From an uncultured Collinsella sp. (GTDB lineage Bacteria; Actinomycetota; Coriobacteriia; Coriobacteriales; Coriobacteriaceae), in NCBI GenBank assembly GCA_900544235.1, contig UQUL01000016.1, positions 1 to 45,181 on the forward strand: a DNA stretch of 45,181 nt, in the 5' to 3' direction. The notes under the pieces were generated by a model. It did no database searches and had not been told where the DNA came from. It was given only the letters and a program-made list of their open reading frames with translations. A program made the position numbers and the translations under genes. The number at the start of each line of letters is the position of its first letter. Position 1 is the first letter of the stretch. This document shows positions 24,437 through 33,588 of this stretch, piece after piece.

Positions 24437-24718
24437 GTGTCCGTTGTAAAGCCTTGCATTGACGATCTTCTGGAGAAGACCGATCACAACCGCTTCCTGC
24501 TCGCCTCGCTTGCCTCCAAGCGCGCCTGCGACATTAACAGCATGCTGCGTGGTCAGCACAACCGCGTGCTCGCCGTCCAGGATGTCGATGACATCACCAT
24601 TGCGCTTTCCGGCGCCGATACCATCTCGATGGCTATGGACGAGATTGTCGACGGCGACATCTCCTACGATGAGGCCCGTTACGAGAAGGCGCTCGGCCAC
24701 AAGGTTGCTGAAGCCTAA
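24437..24718 (+). CDS. rpoZ: RNA polymerase omega subunit
   Basis: A 93-residue omega subunit assisting beta' folding. The conserved core is CIDDLLEKTDHNRFLLASLA with KRACDINSMLRG; the C-terminal acidic and hydrophobic part is variable as usual. It starts at GTG 24437, five bases after gmk, with AAAGGA (24421-24426) inside the gmk end. It is followed with no gap by thiI. Confidence 0.93.
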   Translation: MSVVKPCIDDLLEKTDHNRFLLASLASKRACDINSMLRGQHNRVLAVQDVDDITIALSGADTISMAMDEIVDGDISYDEARYEKALGHKVAEA

Positions 24719-25963
24719 ATGGCGGCTCGCGTCTGCCTGGTCCACTATCACGAGGTTGGACTGAAGGGCAAGAACCGCGCACATTTTGAGCATATCCTCA
24801 TGGATAACATCAAGGCGGCCTTGGCCGCCTTTTCCGTGAATGCCGTGTCTCGAATTTCCGGTTATATCCTCGTGACCTTTAATGAGCATCAGGCCGACGA
24901 GGCGGCGCGCGTCATCCGCACCGTCCCCGGCGTTGCCCGTGTGTCCCTGGCATATCATACGAACCGCGACCCGCAGGAGTACTGCGCCGCCGCCGTGAAG
25001 GCGCTGCGCGAATTTGGTCCCTTCGAATCGTTTAAGGTGCATGCCAAGCGCTCTAACACCGACTACGAGCTCACCTCTATTGAAATCAATCGACAGGTTG
25101 GCGAGGTGCTGTGCGAGGCGTTTCCCGATAAAAAGGTTCAGATGCATGACCCTGACGCGATGGTGCACGTGCTGGTGGTCCAGGGTAGTGTCTACGTGTA
25201 TGCGCGCTCTGAGCGCGGCGTGGGCGGCTTGCCGGTAGGATCTGCCGGCAAGGTCGTGACGCTTCTGTCGTCGGGCATCGATTCTCCGGTGGCGACCTGG
25301 ATGCTTGCGCGTCGCGGCGCCGTATGCGTGCCGGTGCATTTTTCCGGTCGTCCGCAGACGCCCGATACCAGTGAGTATCTGGTGCAGGACATTATTCGCG
25401 CCCTTGAGCCGGGTGTCCAGATCGGTCGCCTGTACGTAGTCCCGTTTGGCGACTGCCAGCGCGAGATTTCGGTCACCTGCCCCAGCAATCTGCGCGTGAT
25501 TATGTACCGTCGCATCATGTATTCGGTTGCCGAGCGCATTGCGCACATCGAGGGCGCCAAGGCTATCGTGACCGGTGAATCACTCGGTCAGGTTGCCTCC
25601 CAGACGCTCGAGAACATCATGGCCGTCAACGAGGCTGTCAAGATCCCCGTGTTCCGCCCGTTGATCGGTTCGGACAAGCAGGAGATCATCGCACGCGCTG
25701 AGGAGATCGGTACGTTCGATATCTCGACCGAGGCTGCTCCCGACTGCTGCACGCTGTTTATGCCACGTCGTCCCGAGACGCACGCTAAACTCGATGCCGT
25801 GCATGAGGCGTGGGAGCTGTTCGATCACGAGGAGATGATTGAGCGTTTGCTCAAACAGACTGAGTACATCGACTTCGAGAGCAACACGTATAAGGCCCCT
25901 AAGACCTTAAAACGCAAGCATTCCGAGCTCGCTCCACGTGAGATTTACCAAGATCACGAATAA
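24719..25963 (+). CDS. thiI: tRNA 4-thiouridine synthase ThiI
   Basis: Adenylates U8 of tRNA and inserts sulfur; it can also feed thiazole synthesis. The 414 residues run NFLD-THUMP (about 1-170, with HYHEVGLKGKNR and FKVHAKRSNTDYEL) then the PP-loop ATP-binding domain, with SSGIDSPVATWML near 180-192 and a Cys pair in PDCCTLFMP. No C-terminal rhodanese domain is present, so sulfur delivery must use a separate persulfide donor. ATG 24719 directly follows the rpoZ stop. A terminator at 25975 ends the unit. Confidence 0.96.
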   Translation: MAARVCLVHYHEVGLKGKNRAHFEHILMDNIKAALAAFSVNAVSRISGYILVTFNEHQADEAARVIRTVPGVARVSLAYHTNRDPQEYCAAAVKALREFGPFESFKVHAKRSNTDYELTSIEINRQVGEVLCEAFPDKKVQMHDPDAMVHVLVVQGSVYVYARSERGVGGLPVGSAGKVVTLLSSGIDSPVATWMLARRGAVCVPVHFSGRPQTPDTSEYLVQDIIRALEPGVQIGRLYVVPFGDCQREISVTCPSNLRVIMYRRIMYSVAERIAHIEGAKAIVTGESLGQVASQTLENIMAVNEAVKIPVFRPLIGSDKQEIIARAEEIGTFDISTEAAPDCCTLFMPRRPETHAKLDAVHEAWELFDHEEMIERLLKQTEYIDFESNTYKAPKTLKRKHSELAPREIYQDHE

Positions 25964-25974
25964 TGTTGTGTATA

Positions 25975-26007
25975 GACCGGCGGTGTTTTTGCATCGTCGG
26001 TCTTTTT
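25975..26007 (+). terminator. Terminator after thiI
   Basis: GACCGGCG (25975-25982) pairs with CGTCGGTC (25995-26002), one mismatch or wobble, followed by TTTTT (26003-26007). The 170 bp from here to comEA hold no other recognised element. Confidence 0.85.
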
Positions 26008-26177
26008 CTATCTGGGCATTAGGCGATAAACGGTTCATCTGTCGACGTGTGGCTGAATAAATGGACACTTTTCCGCAAGGTTTCGGTCAGCTTTTGGTTT
26101 GACCGCGATAACCGGTGTGGACGTGCGGAGGCCGTAGCGTTCGTTTCCTGACACGATGGTGTTGGGAGGTGTTTGCT

Positions 26178-26888
26178 ATGGCGCAACGCGAGCAACACGA
26201 ACGGGTTAAACGGATGGACCGCTGGGCAGAAAAGCTGCTCGGCCATAAGGCGGTGGTCGTGGCGATTCTGGTTGTCATTGCCGCCGCGAGCGGCTTGGCG
26301 ATGGCAAGTTTTGGTGGCCACTCCAGCAACGTGTCGTTTGAGCGTAGTGATGAGGCGGGCGCCTCGGATGTGTACGGGGCCGGGGATGCGTCACCTGATG
26401 ATGCCGATGAGTCGTCTGCCAAGAGTTCTTCTGCTGCCGAGGTGTACGTCGATGTTGATGGCGCTGTTGCGAGGCCTGGTGTGTACCGGCTCAAAGACGG
26501 AGCACGGGTGTCCCAGGCGATCGATGCTGCCGGAGGGCTTACGGCCGAGGCGGATGTGACAGGGCTTAATCGTGCGTCCAAGATTACAGATGGTCAAAAG
26601 ATCTATGTGCCGACGGCAGGGGAGCAACAGGCGGCTGCAGCGGTCGGTGGGGCCGATAGCGGTGCCGCCACGACTCCTGGTGCGGGGTCATCGCCGAGAC
26701 TCGTGAACATCAATACGGCTAGTGCGGCAGAGCTACAGACGCTTTCGGGCATCGGGCCGTCTATGGCCCAGTCAATTATCGACGAACGGACGAAAAACGG
26801 GGCCTTTGCCTCGGTCGATGACCTTATGCGCGTATCGGGGATCGGTGAGAAGAAGCTCGCCAAAATTAAAGATTGCATCTGTGTATGA
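26178..26888 (+). CDS. comEA: Competence protein ComEA (DNA receptor)
   Basis: Membrane-anchored double-strand DNA receptor for transformation. The 236 residues have a basic cytosolic N-terminus, one TM helix (about 24-44), a Ser/Asp-rich linker, an SLBB domain (YVDVDGAVARPGVYRLKDGA), an Ala/Gly linker, then tandem helix-hairpin-helix motifs NINTASAAELQTLSGIGPSM and VDDLMRVSGIGEKKLAKIK. GGGAGG (26164-26169) sets ATG 26178. The stop overlaps the comEC start as ATGA, indicating coupling. Confidence 0.96.
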   Translation: MAQREQHERVKRMDRWAEKLLGHKAVVVAILVVIAAASGLAMASFGGHSSNVSFERSDEAGASDVYGAGDASPDDADESSAKSSSAAEVYVDVDGAVARPGVYRLKDGARVSQAIDAAGGLTAEADVTGLNRASKITDGQKIYVPTAGEQQAAAAVGGADSGAATTPGAGSSPRLVNINTASAAELQTLSGIGPSMAQSIIDERTKNGAFASVDDLMRVSGIGEKKLAKIKDCICV

Positions 26889-29188
26889 GTGCGACCGAGC
26901 GCGAGCATGTGATGCCACCGCGCCCATTGATGCCGTGGACGATGGCCCTTTGTGTCGGCTTGTGTGCGAGCTGTGGCTTGGTGCTTAGCGCGGCAGCCGA
27001 TGTGCTGCTGGGAGGGCGGGCAGCGCCCGTCACTTTGTTTATGGCCATTCCCGTTGCGGCTGCGGCGTGCATCGTTTTGGCACGGTCCTGCATGCGTCTT
27101 GTGCGGTGGAAGCGATGGCTGTATGCCGCGGCTCTTGGCCTCGTGGCGGGAGCGGTCGTGTCCGCGGCTTGGGCGATAGGAGCGCTACACGCATCGAGGG
27201 CACTGGATAATCGGGCTGCGAGTAGTCTTGAGTTTGTTGTGCACGGCGACCCGTCCATCAATGACGGTGTGTACTCCTATACCTGCGATGCGTATGCGGG
27301 CGAAAAGCGCTTGGGTCAGGTACGGCTGTCGTGTGATCGTGAGCTCGGCGCCGGTTCGCTTGTACGTGCTATCGGTCGCATTTCGCGCTTTGAGAATGAT
27401 ACGTATGGACGCTCACGCGTGCTTCGGGGCGAGCTTCGAAAGGTTAAAGTCGTCCGGTTGGTATCGATCGACGAGGGCCCTCCAGGGCCGTTGTCTTGGC
27501 TTCGAAACGAGCTCCTTGCCGTTATCGCGCCCGCGAGCGATCCGGCGTGCTCGCTCATTGCCGGCGTTGTCTGCGGACGCTCGGCCGAGCTGCGTGCCCA
27601 GCCGGCGGGCGATTGGTTTTCGGTAACGGGCACCGCACATCTTATCGCCGTTTCGGGCAGCCATCTTGCCATCGTGGGGTTTGTGGTTGAGAGCACCCTG
27701 CAAAAGACGCGTCTCTCTCGTGGGCTGCAGCGGGGACTGTTGGTGCTGGCCCTCGCTGCCTATGCCGTCTTTACGGGCGCCTCGCCCTCGGCCGTGCGCG
27801 CGTGCTGCATGGTGGCGGCGACGCTTGTCGCCAACGGCGCCGGACGTCGTCGGCATGGCCTCTCGGCCCTATTTTTGACCATGGCTATCTTTGTGTTGCT
27901 GCGGCCGACAGTACTGTTCGAGATGGGTTTTCAGCTATCGTGCGCCAGTGTTTTTGCCATCCTTTGTTTTTGCCCCTACGCTACCTACGCCTTGGGCGAG
28001 CTGGGTGTGCCATCGGGTGTCGCCAGTATTTTGTCTGTCACGCTGTGCTCGCAGCTGGCGACACTTCCCGTAACCATTCCCGCATTTGGGACGTTTTCGC
28101 TCATTGCCCCGCTTGCAAATGCCGTGATCGGTCCGGTGATAAGCGTGCTGCTCGCTGTGTCGATTGTGCTGGTGCCCTGCTCGCTTGTGCCGCTGTTGAG
28201 CCGCGGGGCGCTCGTGGTGCCTATGATTGTCGCCCGCTGCGCCCTGTTCTTTGAACAGCTCTTTGCCGCCGTTCCGGGCGCATCCGTAAGCGTGCCGCCC
28301 GATACGCCCTTGGTATACGTGGTGCCGTTCGCGCTGGCGGTCCTCTTGGTCTGGTGGCCACGCCCCCGCGCACGGAGCATGGCGGTGGGGCTGCTTTGCC
28401 TGATGCTTGCAGCGGGTGTTCCGTATGTCTATTGGGATCGATGCGCACCGCCTTCGGTAACGGTCCTCGATGTTGGCCAGGCCGATGCGATTCTGGTTCG
28501 TCAGGGTGGCGCCGTGGCGCTCGTCGACTGTGGGCTCGATGAGCGCGTGGTGTCGGCGTTGGTTCGCAATAACGTCCACCATATTGACGCCGTCTTCGTG
28601 ACGCATTGGGACGAAGACCATTGGGGTGGTCTTCCCGATGTGCTCGATCAGTTTTCGGTTGGAACCGTTGTGGTCGCGGCCGATGCGCTTGACGGCGCGC
28701 CTGCCGAGGTCCTGAATCGCCCCGGCGTATCGTATCTGCAGGTGGCCCGCGGAGACACGGTCGATATCGGCGCATTTCGGGCTCGTGTGATGTGGCCGTT
28801 TGACACAGTGGATGGTGAGGGTAATGAGGACTCGCTTGTTTTGCTGCTCTCCTATGCTCAGGAAGGAAAGCGCTTGCGTATGCTGCTGACCGGTGATTCC
28901 GAGCTCGATCAGGAGCGCGAGTTTGTACAGGAGGTGGGAGATATCGATGTCCTCAAGCTGGGGCATCACGGCTCAAAAGTTTCCGTTGACGCTGACCTGC
29001 TGGAAACACTTAAGCCCGAGCTGTCTATCGCGAGTGCGGGCGAGGGCAATCGCTACGGCCATCCATCCGATGTCTGCATCGATGCCGTTCGCGATGCGGG
29101 CAGCGCGTTCGCATGCACCATCGAACAAGGAGACATTACCGTCTCGCCGACCGCAACCGGTTTTGCCATGCGATGTCAGCGACCGTGA
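26885..29188 (+). CDS. comEC: Competence protein ComEC/Rec2 (DNA translocation channel)
   Basis: Polytopic membrane protein carrying DNA strands into the cytoplasm. The 767 residues contain an N-terminal soluble OB-like region after two or three TM helices, the Competence domain (around 230-490: GTAHLIAVSGSHLAIVGF, multiple TMs) and a C-terminal metallo-beta-lactamase domain with VLDVGQADAIL, THWDEDHWGG (the HxxxDH motif), LLTGDSE and LGHHGSK, intact enough to be a nuclease. It overlaps comEA by 4 bp. Other competence genes (pilus, ComFA) are outside the window. Confidence 0.96.
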   Translation: MSATEREHVMPPRPLMPWTMALCVGLCASCGLVLSAAADVLLGGRAAPVTLFMAIPVAAAACIVLARSCMRLVRWKRWLYAAALGLVAGAVVSAAWAIGALHASRALDNRAASSLEFVVHGDPSINDGVYSYTCDAYAGEKRLGQVRLSCDRELGAGSLVRAIGRISRFENDTYGRSRVLRGELRKVKVVRLVSIDEGPPGPLSWLRNELLAVIAPASDPACSLIAGVVCGRSAELRAQPAGDWFSVTGTAHLIAVSGSHLAIVGFVVESTLQKTRLSRGLQRGLLVLALAAYAVFTGASPSAVRACCMVAATLVANGAGRRRHGLSALFLTMAIFVLLRPTVLFEMGFQLSCASVFAILCFCPYATYALGELGVPSGVASILSVTLCSQLATLPVTIPAFGTFSLIAPLANAVIGPVISVLLAVSIVLVPCSLVPLLSRGALVVPMIVARCALFFEQLFAAVPGASVSVPPDTPLVYVVPFALAVLLVWWPRPRARSMAVGLLCLMLAAGVPYVYWDRCAPPSVTVLDVGQADAILVRQGGAVALVDCGLDERVVSALVRNNVHHIDAVFVTHWDEDHWGGLPDVLDQFSVGTVVVAADALDGAPAEVLNRPGVSYLQVARGDTVDIGAFRARVMWPFDTVDGEGNEDSLVLLLSYAQEGKRLRMLLTGDSELDQEREFVQEVGDIDVLKLGHHGSKVSVDADLLETLKPELSIASAGEGNRYGHPSDVCIDAVRDAGSAFACTIEQGDITVSPTATGFAMRCQRP

Positions 29189-29196
29189 TACTGCCG

Positions 29197-29226
29197 TTGG
29201 CGCGGGACCAACCCGTGGGCTAGAAT
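29197..29226 (+). promoter_or_regulatory. holA promoter
   Basis: TTGGCG (29197-29202), 18-bp spacer, TAGAAT (29221-29226), about 40 bp before the holA start and starting just after the comEC stop. Confidence 0.55.
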
Positions 29227-29266
29227 GGCACGGTACGAACACGAGAGCCTACGGGAGGGGAGCGCG

Positions 29267-30229
29267 ATGTCCGAAACCGGTCTGTTGCCGGCATACTTGA
29301 TCGTCGGTACCGACGGAGTCAAACGCGACCACGCCGTCTCGCGTATGAAGGCGCGTCTGGAAAAGACGGGCATGGTCGAGTTCAACCTCGACGAGCGCGA
29401 TATGACCAAAGACCCCGATATCGAGTCGATTATCGGATCGCTCAACACCTTTCCCATGGGCAGCGAGTTTCGCCTGGTAATCCTTGACGGCTGCTCAAAA
29501 CTCGCCAAAGCGATCTCTGAGCCGCTTGTCGACTATCTGGCGAGTCCCAGCCCCACAACGGTCTGTCTTGTCATCGCTGATTCACTTGCCAAGAACACGC
29601 GTCTGTACAAGGCGATTGCCAAGATTGACAAGAAGGCCGTGATCGACTGTTCGGGCACCAAGCGCTGGGAGCTCCCACGCCGCGTGCAGCAGATGGCGAC
29701 GCAGCACGGAAAGTCCATTTCGACGGCGGCCGCCGAGGAGCTCGTTTCGCGCTCGGGCGAGAACACCCGCATGCTCGATAACGACTTGGCCAAGCTTGCC
29801 CAGATGGTCGAGGCGCCGCAAATTGAGCTTGCCGATGTGGAGCGCTGGATCGTGCGCACGGCCGAAGTTCAGCCCTGGGACTTTCTCAATGCGGTCTCGG
29901 CCCGTGACATGCGCCGCTCGCTTGAGCTTTTCAATCTACTGCCCGCCAAGAGCTATGTGTGGACCTACACGCTGCTGTGCGGACGCATCCGCGAGCTTAT
30001 TGTCGCCAAGGCGCTCGACTCTCGTGGACAGGGTCGCGAGCTCGCCGCGACGCTCAAGCTTCAGGCCTGGCAGGTTAAGAATCACCTGACCTGGGCGCGG
30101 CGTTTTTCTATGGCGGAGCTTGTCGGTGCGCTCGAGGGCGCGGTCGATGTGGAGCTTGCACTGAAGGGTTCGGCTGATTCCCAGACCGCGCTTTTGCTCT
30201 GGATTACGAACATCTTGAGAAAATCGTGA
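29267..30229 (+). CDS. holA: DNA polymerase III delta subunit
   Basis: AAA+-fold clamp-loader subunit that opens the beta clamp. The 320 residues are recognisable from the N-terminal AYLIVGTDGVKRDHAVSRMK and FPMGSEFRLVILDGCSKL, the central SGENTRMLDNDLAKLAQMV motif and the C-terminal collar domain (VNHLTWARRF-like stretch near 285). ATG 29267 follows GGGAGGGGAG. The position between comEC and rpsT is classical and supports the call despite low overall conservation of the family. Confidence 0.93.
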   Translation: MSETGLLPAYLIVGTDGVKRDHAVSRMKARLEKTGMVEFNLDERDMTKDPDIESIIGSLNTFPMGSEFRLVILDGCSKLAKAISEPLVDYLASPSPTTVCLVIADSLAKNTRLYKAIAKIDKKAVIDCSGTKRWELPRRVQQMATQHGKSISTAAAEELVSRSGENTRMLDNDLAKLAQMVEAPQIELADVERWIVRTAEVQPWDFLNAVSARDMRRSLELFNLLPAKSYVWTYTLLCGRIRELIVAKALDSRGQGRELAATLKLQAWQVKNHLTWARRFSMAELVGALEGAVDVELALKGSADSQTALLLWITNILRKS

Positions 30230-30278
30230 TGATACCTGCCTATTTGACAAATTCGTTCTATCCCTTTGAGGGGGAGCG

Positions 30279-30287
30279 TGCTATAGT
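30279..30287 (+). promoter_or_regulatory. rpsT promoter, extended -10
   Basis: TGC-TATAGT, identical to the rpmB element, 76 bp before the rpsT start. A perfect TTGACA at 30244-30249 is 32 bp upstream, too far to be its -35. Confidence 0.6.
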
Positions 30288-30363
30288 AGGCGCTTGCATG
30301 ACCTCACCGTGTCTCAGAGGTGTCATACATTTTTTTGCAAGGAACTCGAAAGGAACTCCAGAA

Positions 30364-30630
30364 GTGGCAAACATCAAGTCTCAGAAGAAGCGTATCCGCA
30401 CCAATGAGGCAGCTCGCATGCGTAACAAGGCTGTCAAGTCCGAGCTCAAGACGCTGACCAAGCACGTCCAGTCCGCCGTCGCCGAGGGCGACGCCGAGAA
30501 GGCCCAGGCTGCCCTCAAGACCGTCACCAAGCGTCTCGACATGGCTGCCGCTAAGCATGTCATCCACAAGAACCAGGCTTCCAACCGCAAGTCCGGTCTT
30601 GCCAAGCTCGTGAACAGCATCAACGCTTAA
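30364..30630 (+). CDS. rpsT: 30S ribosomal protein S20
   Basis: An 88-residue, Lys/Arg/Ala-rich 16S rRNA-binding protein. MANIKSQKKRIRTNEAARMR and the C-terminal AKHVIHKNQASNRKSGLAKL are characteristic. The start is GTG 30364, with AAAGGAACT about 7 bases upstream; frame-open sequence before it is not homologous. A 70-nt leader and a terminator at 30668 make it a single-gene transcript. Confidence 0.97.
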   Translation: MANIKSQKKRIRTNEAARMRNKAVKSELKTLTKHVQSAVAEGDAEKAQAALKTVTKRLDMAAAKHVIHKNQASNRKSGLAKLVNSINA

Positions 30631-30667
30631 GTTGTAAATTTCACACCACACAGATTACGCGCATAAA

Positions 30668-30701
30668 TGGAGCCTGTTTTATGGAACAGGCTCCATTTTT
30701 T
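30668..30701 (+). terminator. Terminator after rpsT
   Basis: Perfect 11-bp stem TGGAGCCTGTT / AACAGGCTCCA (30668-30678, 30685-30695), loop TTATGG, then six T. Confidence 0.95.
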
Positions 30702-30713
30702 GTACCGCTCGGG

Positions 30714-30719
30714 TAAGAT
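30714..30719 (+). promoter_or_regulatory. lepA -10, apparently leaderless
   Basis: TAAGAT preceded by GGG lies between the rpsT terminator and lepA. Its 3' end is only seven bases from the lepA ATG, so the transcript would begin at or one base before the start codon. No Shine-Dalgarno is present between it and the gene. Confidence 0.45.
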
Positions 30720-30726
30720 AGTCCGC

Positions 30727-32538
30727 ATGAATACTTCTATTGACATTTCCCACATCCGTAACTTCTCGATCGTTGCGCATATCGACCATGGCAAGTCCAC
30801 GATCAGTGACCGCATCCTCGAGCTCACCCATACCGTCGATGAGCGCGACATGGAGTCGCAGCTGCTTGACACGATGGACATCGAGCGCGAGCGCGGCATC
30901 ACGATCAAGTCCAATGCCGTCCGCGTGTCCTATGACGCCGACGACGGCGAGACGTATCAGTTCAACCTGATCGATACGCCGGGCCACGTGGACTTTACCT
31001 ATGAGGTCTCGCGTTCGCTGGCCGCCTGTGAGGGCGCGGTGCTCGTCGTCGACGCCACGCAGGGCGTCGAGGCGCAGACCGTCTCCAACGCGACGCTCGC
31101 CATGAACGCCAACCTGGATATCGTGCCCGCCATCAACAAGATTGACCTGCCGTCGGCACACCCCGACGAGGTTAAGACCGAGATCGAGGATGACCTGGCG
31201 ATCCCTGCCGACGATGCCGTATGCGTATCGGGCAAGACCGGCGAGGGCATTCACGATCTGCTGGAGTCTATTGTCTTTTTGATCTCGCCGCCCAAGGGCG
31301 ATGCAAACGCGCCGCTCAAGGCGCTCATCCTGGACTCGTATTTCGATGAGTACCGCGGCGTCGTTGCCACGGTCCGTGTCTTTGACGGCTCCATCAAGAA
31401 GGGCGATACCCTGCGCATGATGCAGGCCGAGGGCGACTTTTTGGTCGATGGCGTGGGAGTCAAGCGTCCCGCCGAGACCCCGGTCGATGCGCTGACGGTC
31501 GGCGAGGTGGGCTACGTGGTCACGGGTCTGAAGGACCCCGAGGCCGTTCGCGTGGGCGATACCCTTACGTGGGCGTCGAATCCCTGTCCCGAGCCGCTTC
31601 CCGGCTACCGCGAGGCCAAGCCCATGGTCTACACGGGCCTGTTCCCGATCGACAACAAGGATTACGAGAATCTGCGCGACGCTCTCGATAAGCTGCATGT
31701 CAACGACCCGTCGTTGGTGTGGGAGCCCGAGACCTCGGTGGCGCTCGGCTTTGGTTTCCGCGTTGGCTTCTTGGGCCTGCTGCATATGGAGGTTGTCAAG
31801 GAGCGCCTGGAGCGCGAGTTCAATCTGGACCTGATCGCCACGAGCCCCTCGGTCGACTACCACGTGTACAAGACTGACGGCGAGATGATCGATGTCCGCA
31901 GCCCGCAGGATCTGCCCGAGGCCACGCGCATCGAGCGTATCGAGGAGCCCTACCTTAAGGCCAAGATCATCTGCCCGCCCGAGTACACGGGTGCCGTCAT
32001 GCAGCTCGCTATCGAGCACCGTGGCGTCACGACCGATATGATCCACCTGACGAGCAAATCGGTCGAGATGCGCTTTGATATGCCGCTCGCGGAGCTCATC
32101 CTGGACTTCTTCGATCAGCTCAAGAGCCGCACCAAGGGCTATGCCTCGCTCGACTATGAGTTCAACGAGTATCGTCCCTCCGAGCTCGTCAAGCTCGATA
32201 TCCTGCTTTCGGGTGATGAGGTGGACGCGCTTTCGTTTATCGTGCACAAGGACAAGGCCTTTGGCCTGGCCCGCGGGCTGTGCGACAAACTCAAGGAAAT
32301 CATTCCGCGTCAGCTGTTCGAGGTGCCTATTCAGGGCGCCATCGGCAACAAGATCATTGCCCGCTCCACCGTCAAAGCGCGTCGCAAGGACGTTTTGGCC
32401 AAGTGCTATGGTGGCGATATCTCGCGTAAGCGCAAGCTACTCGAGAAGCAGAAAGAGGGCAAGAAGCGCATGAAGGCCATCGGTTCGGTCGAGGTTCCGC
32501 AGGAGGCCTTTATGGCGATCCTAAAGGTAGACGAGTAA
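30727..32538 (+). CDS. lepA: Elongation factor 4 (LepA)
   Basis: Ribosome-associated GTPase involved in translation under stress and in initiation or 30S assembly. The 603 residues show G1 AHIDHGKST near residue 18, G2 RERGITI, G3 DTPGHVDF, G4 NKID, the EF-G-like domains and the LepA-specific C-terminal domain (KDVLAKCYGGDISRKRKLLE). ATG 30727 fits the N-terminus; a frame-open extension to 30667 runs through the rpsT terminator and is ruled out. dusB follows 4 bp later. Confidence 0.97.
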   Translation: MNTSIDISHIRNFSIVAHIDHGKSTISDRILELTHTVDERDMESQLLDTMDIERERGITIKSNAVRVSYDADDGETYQFNLIDTPGHVDFTYEVSRSLAACEGAVLVVDATQGVEAQTVSNATLAMNANLDIVPAINKIDLPSAHPDEVKTEIEDDLAIPADDAVCVSGKTGEGIHDLLESIVFLISPPKGDANAPLKALILDSYFDEYRGVVATVRVFDGSIKKGDTLRMMQAEGDFLVDGVGVKRPAETPVDALTVGEVGYVVTGLKDPEAVRVGDTLTWASNPCPEPLPGYREAKPMVYTGLFPIDNKDYENLRDALDKLHVNDPSLVWEPETSVALGFGFRVGFLGLLHMEVVKERLEREFNLDLIATSPSVDYHVYKTDGEMIDVRSPQDLPEATRIERIEEPYLKAKIICPPEYTGAVMQLAIEHRGVTTDMIHLTSKSVEMRFDMPLAELILDFFDQLKSRTKGYASLDYEFNEYRPSELVKLDILLSGDEVDALSFIVHKDKAFGLARGLCDKLKEIIPRQLFEVPIQGAIGNKIIARSTVKARRKDVLAKCYGGDISRKRKLLEKQKEGKKRMKAIGSVEVPQEAFMAILKVDE

Positions 32539-32542
32539 GTCC

Positions 32543-33586
32543 ATGGCGCTTTCTGAATACAGCAAGCGGCTGCTGGGCGCCTATGCCGAGCAGCCGTTCC
32601 TTATGGCTCCCATGGCGGGCGTAACCGACCCCGCCTATCGCATCATGTGTCGCCGCCGCGGTGCCAACCTTGCCTACAGCGAGATGGTGAGCGTTGCGGG
32701 CCTTGCCTATGCCAGCAACAAGACGTGGCGCCTGGTGTTGCCGGCCGACGAGGAGCAGCAGATCTGCGTGCAGCTCTTTGGTTCCAAGCCCGATCAGTTT
32801 GCGGGTGCCGTCGCTGCCGTCGAGGAACGCGTGGGCGATCGCCTGTCATTGATTGATATCAACATGGCCTGTCCGGCTCGCAAAGTCGTTACCAAGGGCG
32901 AGGGCTCGGCGCTTATGCGCACGCCCGACCTGGCCGAGAAGATTGTCGAGGCAGCGGTCGGCGCGGCGCACGTGCCCGTGACCGTCAAGATTCGCAAAGG
33001 CTTTTATGCCGAAGACCGCAATGCCGCGACGTTTGCCCAGATGCTTGAGGGAGCAGGGGCCACCGCGGTGGCGGTACATGGTCGCTGCGCCACGCAGCTC
33101 TATACGGGCCAGGCCGATTGGTCGGTCGTCGATGAGGTGGCCGACGCCGTCGAGATTCCCGTTATCGGTTCGGGCGACGTTTTCTCGGCCGAGGATGCGG
33201 CGGAGCGTCTGCGCAGCTCCGGCGCCAGCGCCGTGTTCATCGCGCGCGGTATCTATGGCAACCCCTGGGTGTTCGGCGATGCCCGCGCCCTTGCGCTCGA
33301 TGGCACGCCGGTGCCGTCTCGTTCCTCACGCGAGCGCCTGGATGCCCTGCGCGAGCACCTGACACTCACGCACGAGCTGTTGCCGCTCATGTCGCGTGCC
33401 CGCACGTACGCGAGCTGGTATCTAAAGGGCATGCCCCATGCTGCCGCCTGGCGCGCCCAAGTGGTGCGCTGCTCCACATACGAGGAGTTCATGGCATTGG
33501 TCGATGATATCGAGTGCGATGTGGTGGCCTGCGAGGCCGCACTTGCCGCCGGCGAGTCGGTGCCCGCTCATCCGCTGGAGGCCTAA
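32543..33586 (+). CDS. dusB: tRNA-dihydrouridine synthase (DusB type)
   Basis: FMN enzyme reducing uridines in the tRNA D-loop. In 347 residues: LMAPMAGVTDPAYR, SEMVSVAGLAY, the catalytic Cys in INMACPARKVV, TVKIRKGF, VHGRCATQLYTG and VIGSGDVFSAEDA. The C-terminal helical domain is present. It lies between lepA and hemW on the same strand with gaps of 4 and 2 bp. The DusB subtype is assigned by similarity of the motif set only. Confidence 0.94.
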   Translation: MALSEYSKRLLGAYAEQPFLMAPMAGVTDPAYRIMCRRRGANLAYSEMVSVAGLAYASNKTWRLVLPADEEQQICVQLFGSKPDQFAGAVAAVEERVGDRLSLIDINMACPARKVVTKGEGSALMRTPDLAEKIVEAAVGAAHVPVTVKIRKGFYAEDRNAATFAQMLEGAGATAVAVHGRCATQLYTGQADWSVVDEVADAVEIPVIGSGDVFSAEDAAERLRSSGASAVFIARGIYGNPWVFGDARALALDGTPVPSRSSRERLDALREHLTLTHELLPLMSRARTYASWYLKGMPHAAAWRAQVVRCSTYEEFMALVDDIECDVVACEAALAAGESVPAHPLEA

Positions 33587-33588
33587 CG

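Noticed and set aside
30244..30287. TTGACA at 30244 with TATAGT at 30282 as one rpsT promoter
   Set aside because: The spacer would be 32 bp, far beyond 16-19 bp; the extended -10 alone is the better reading.
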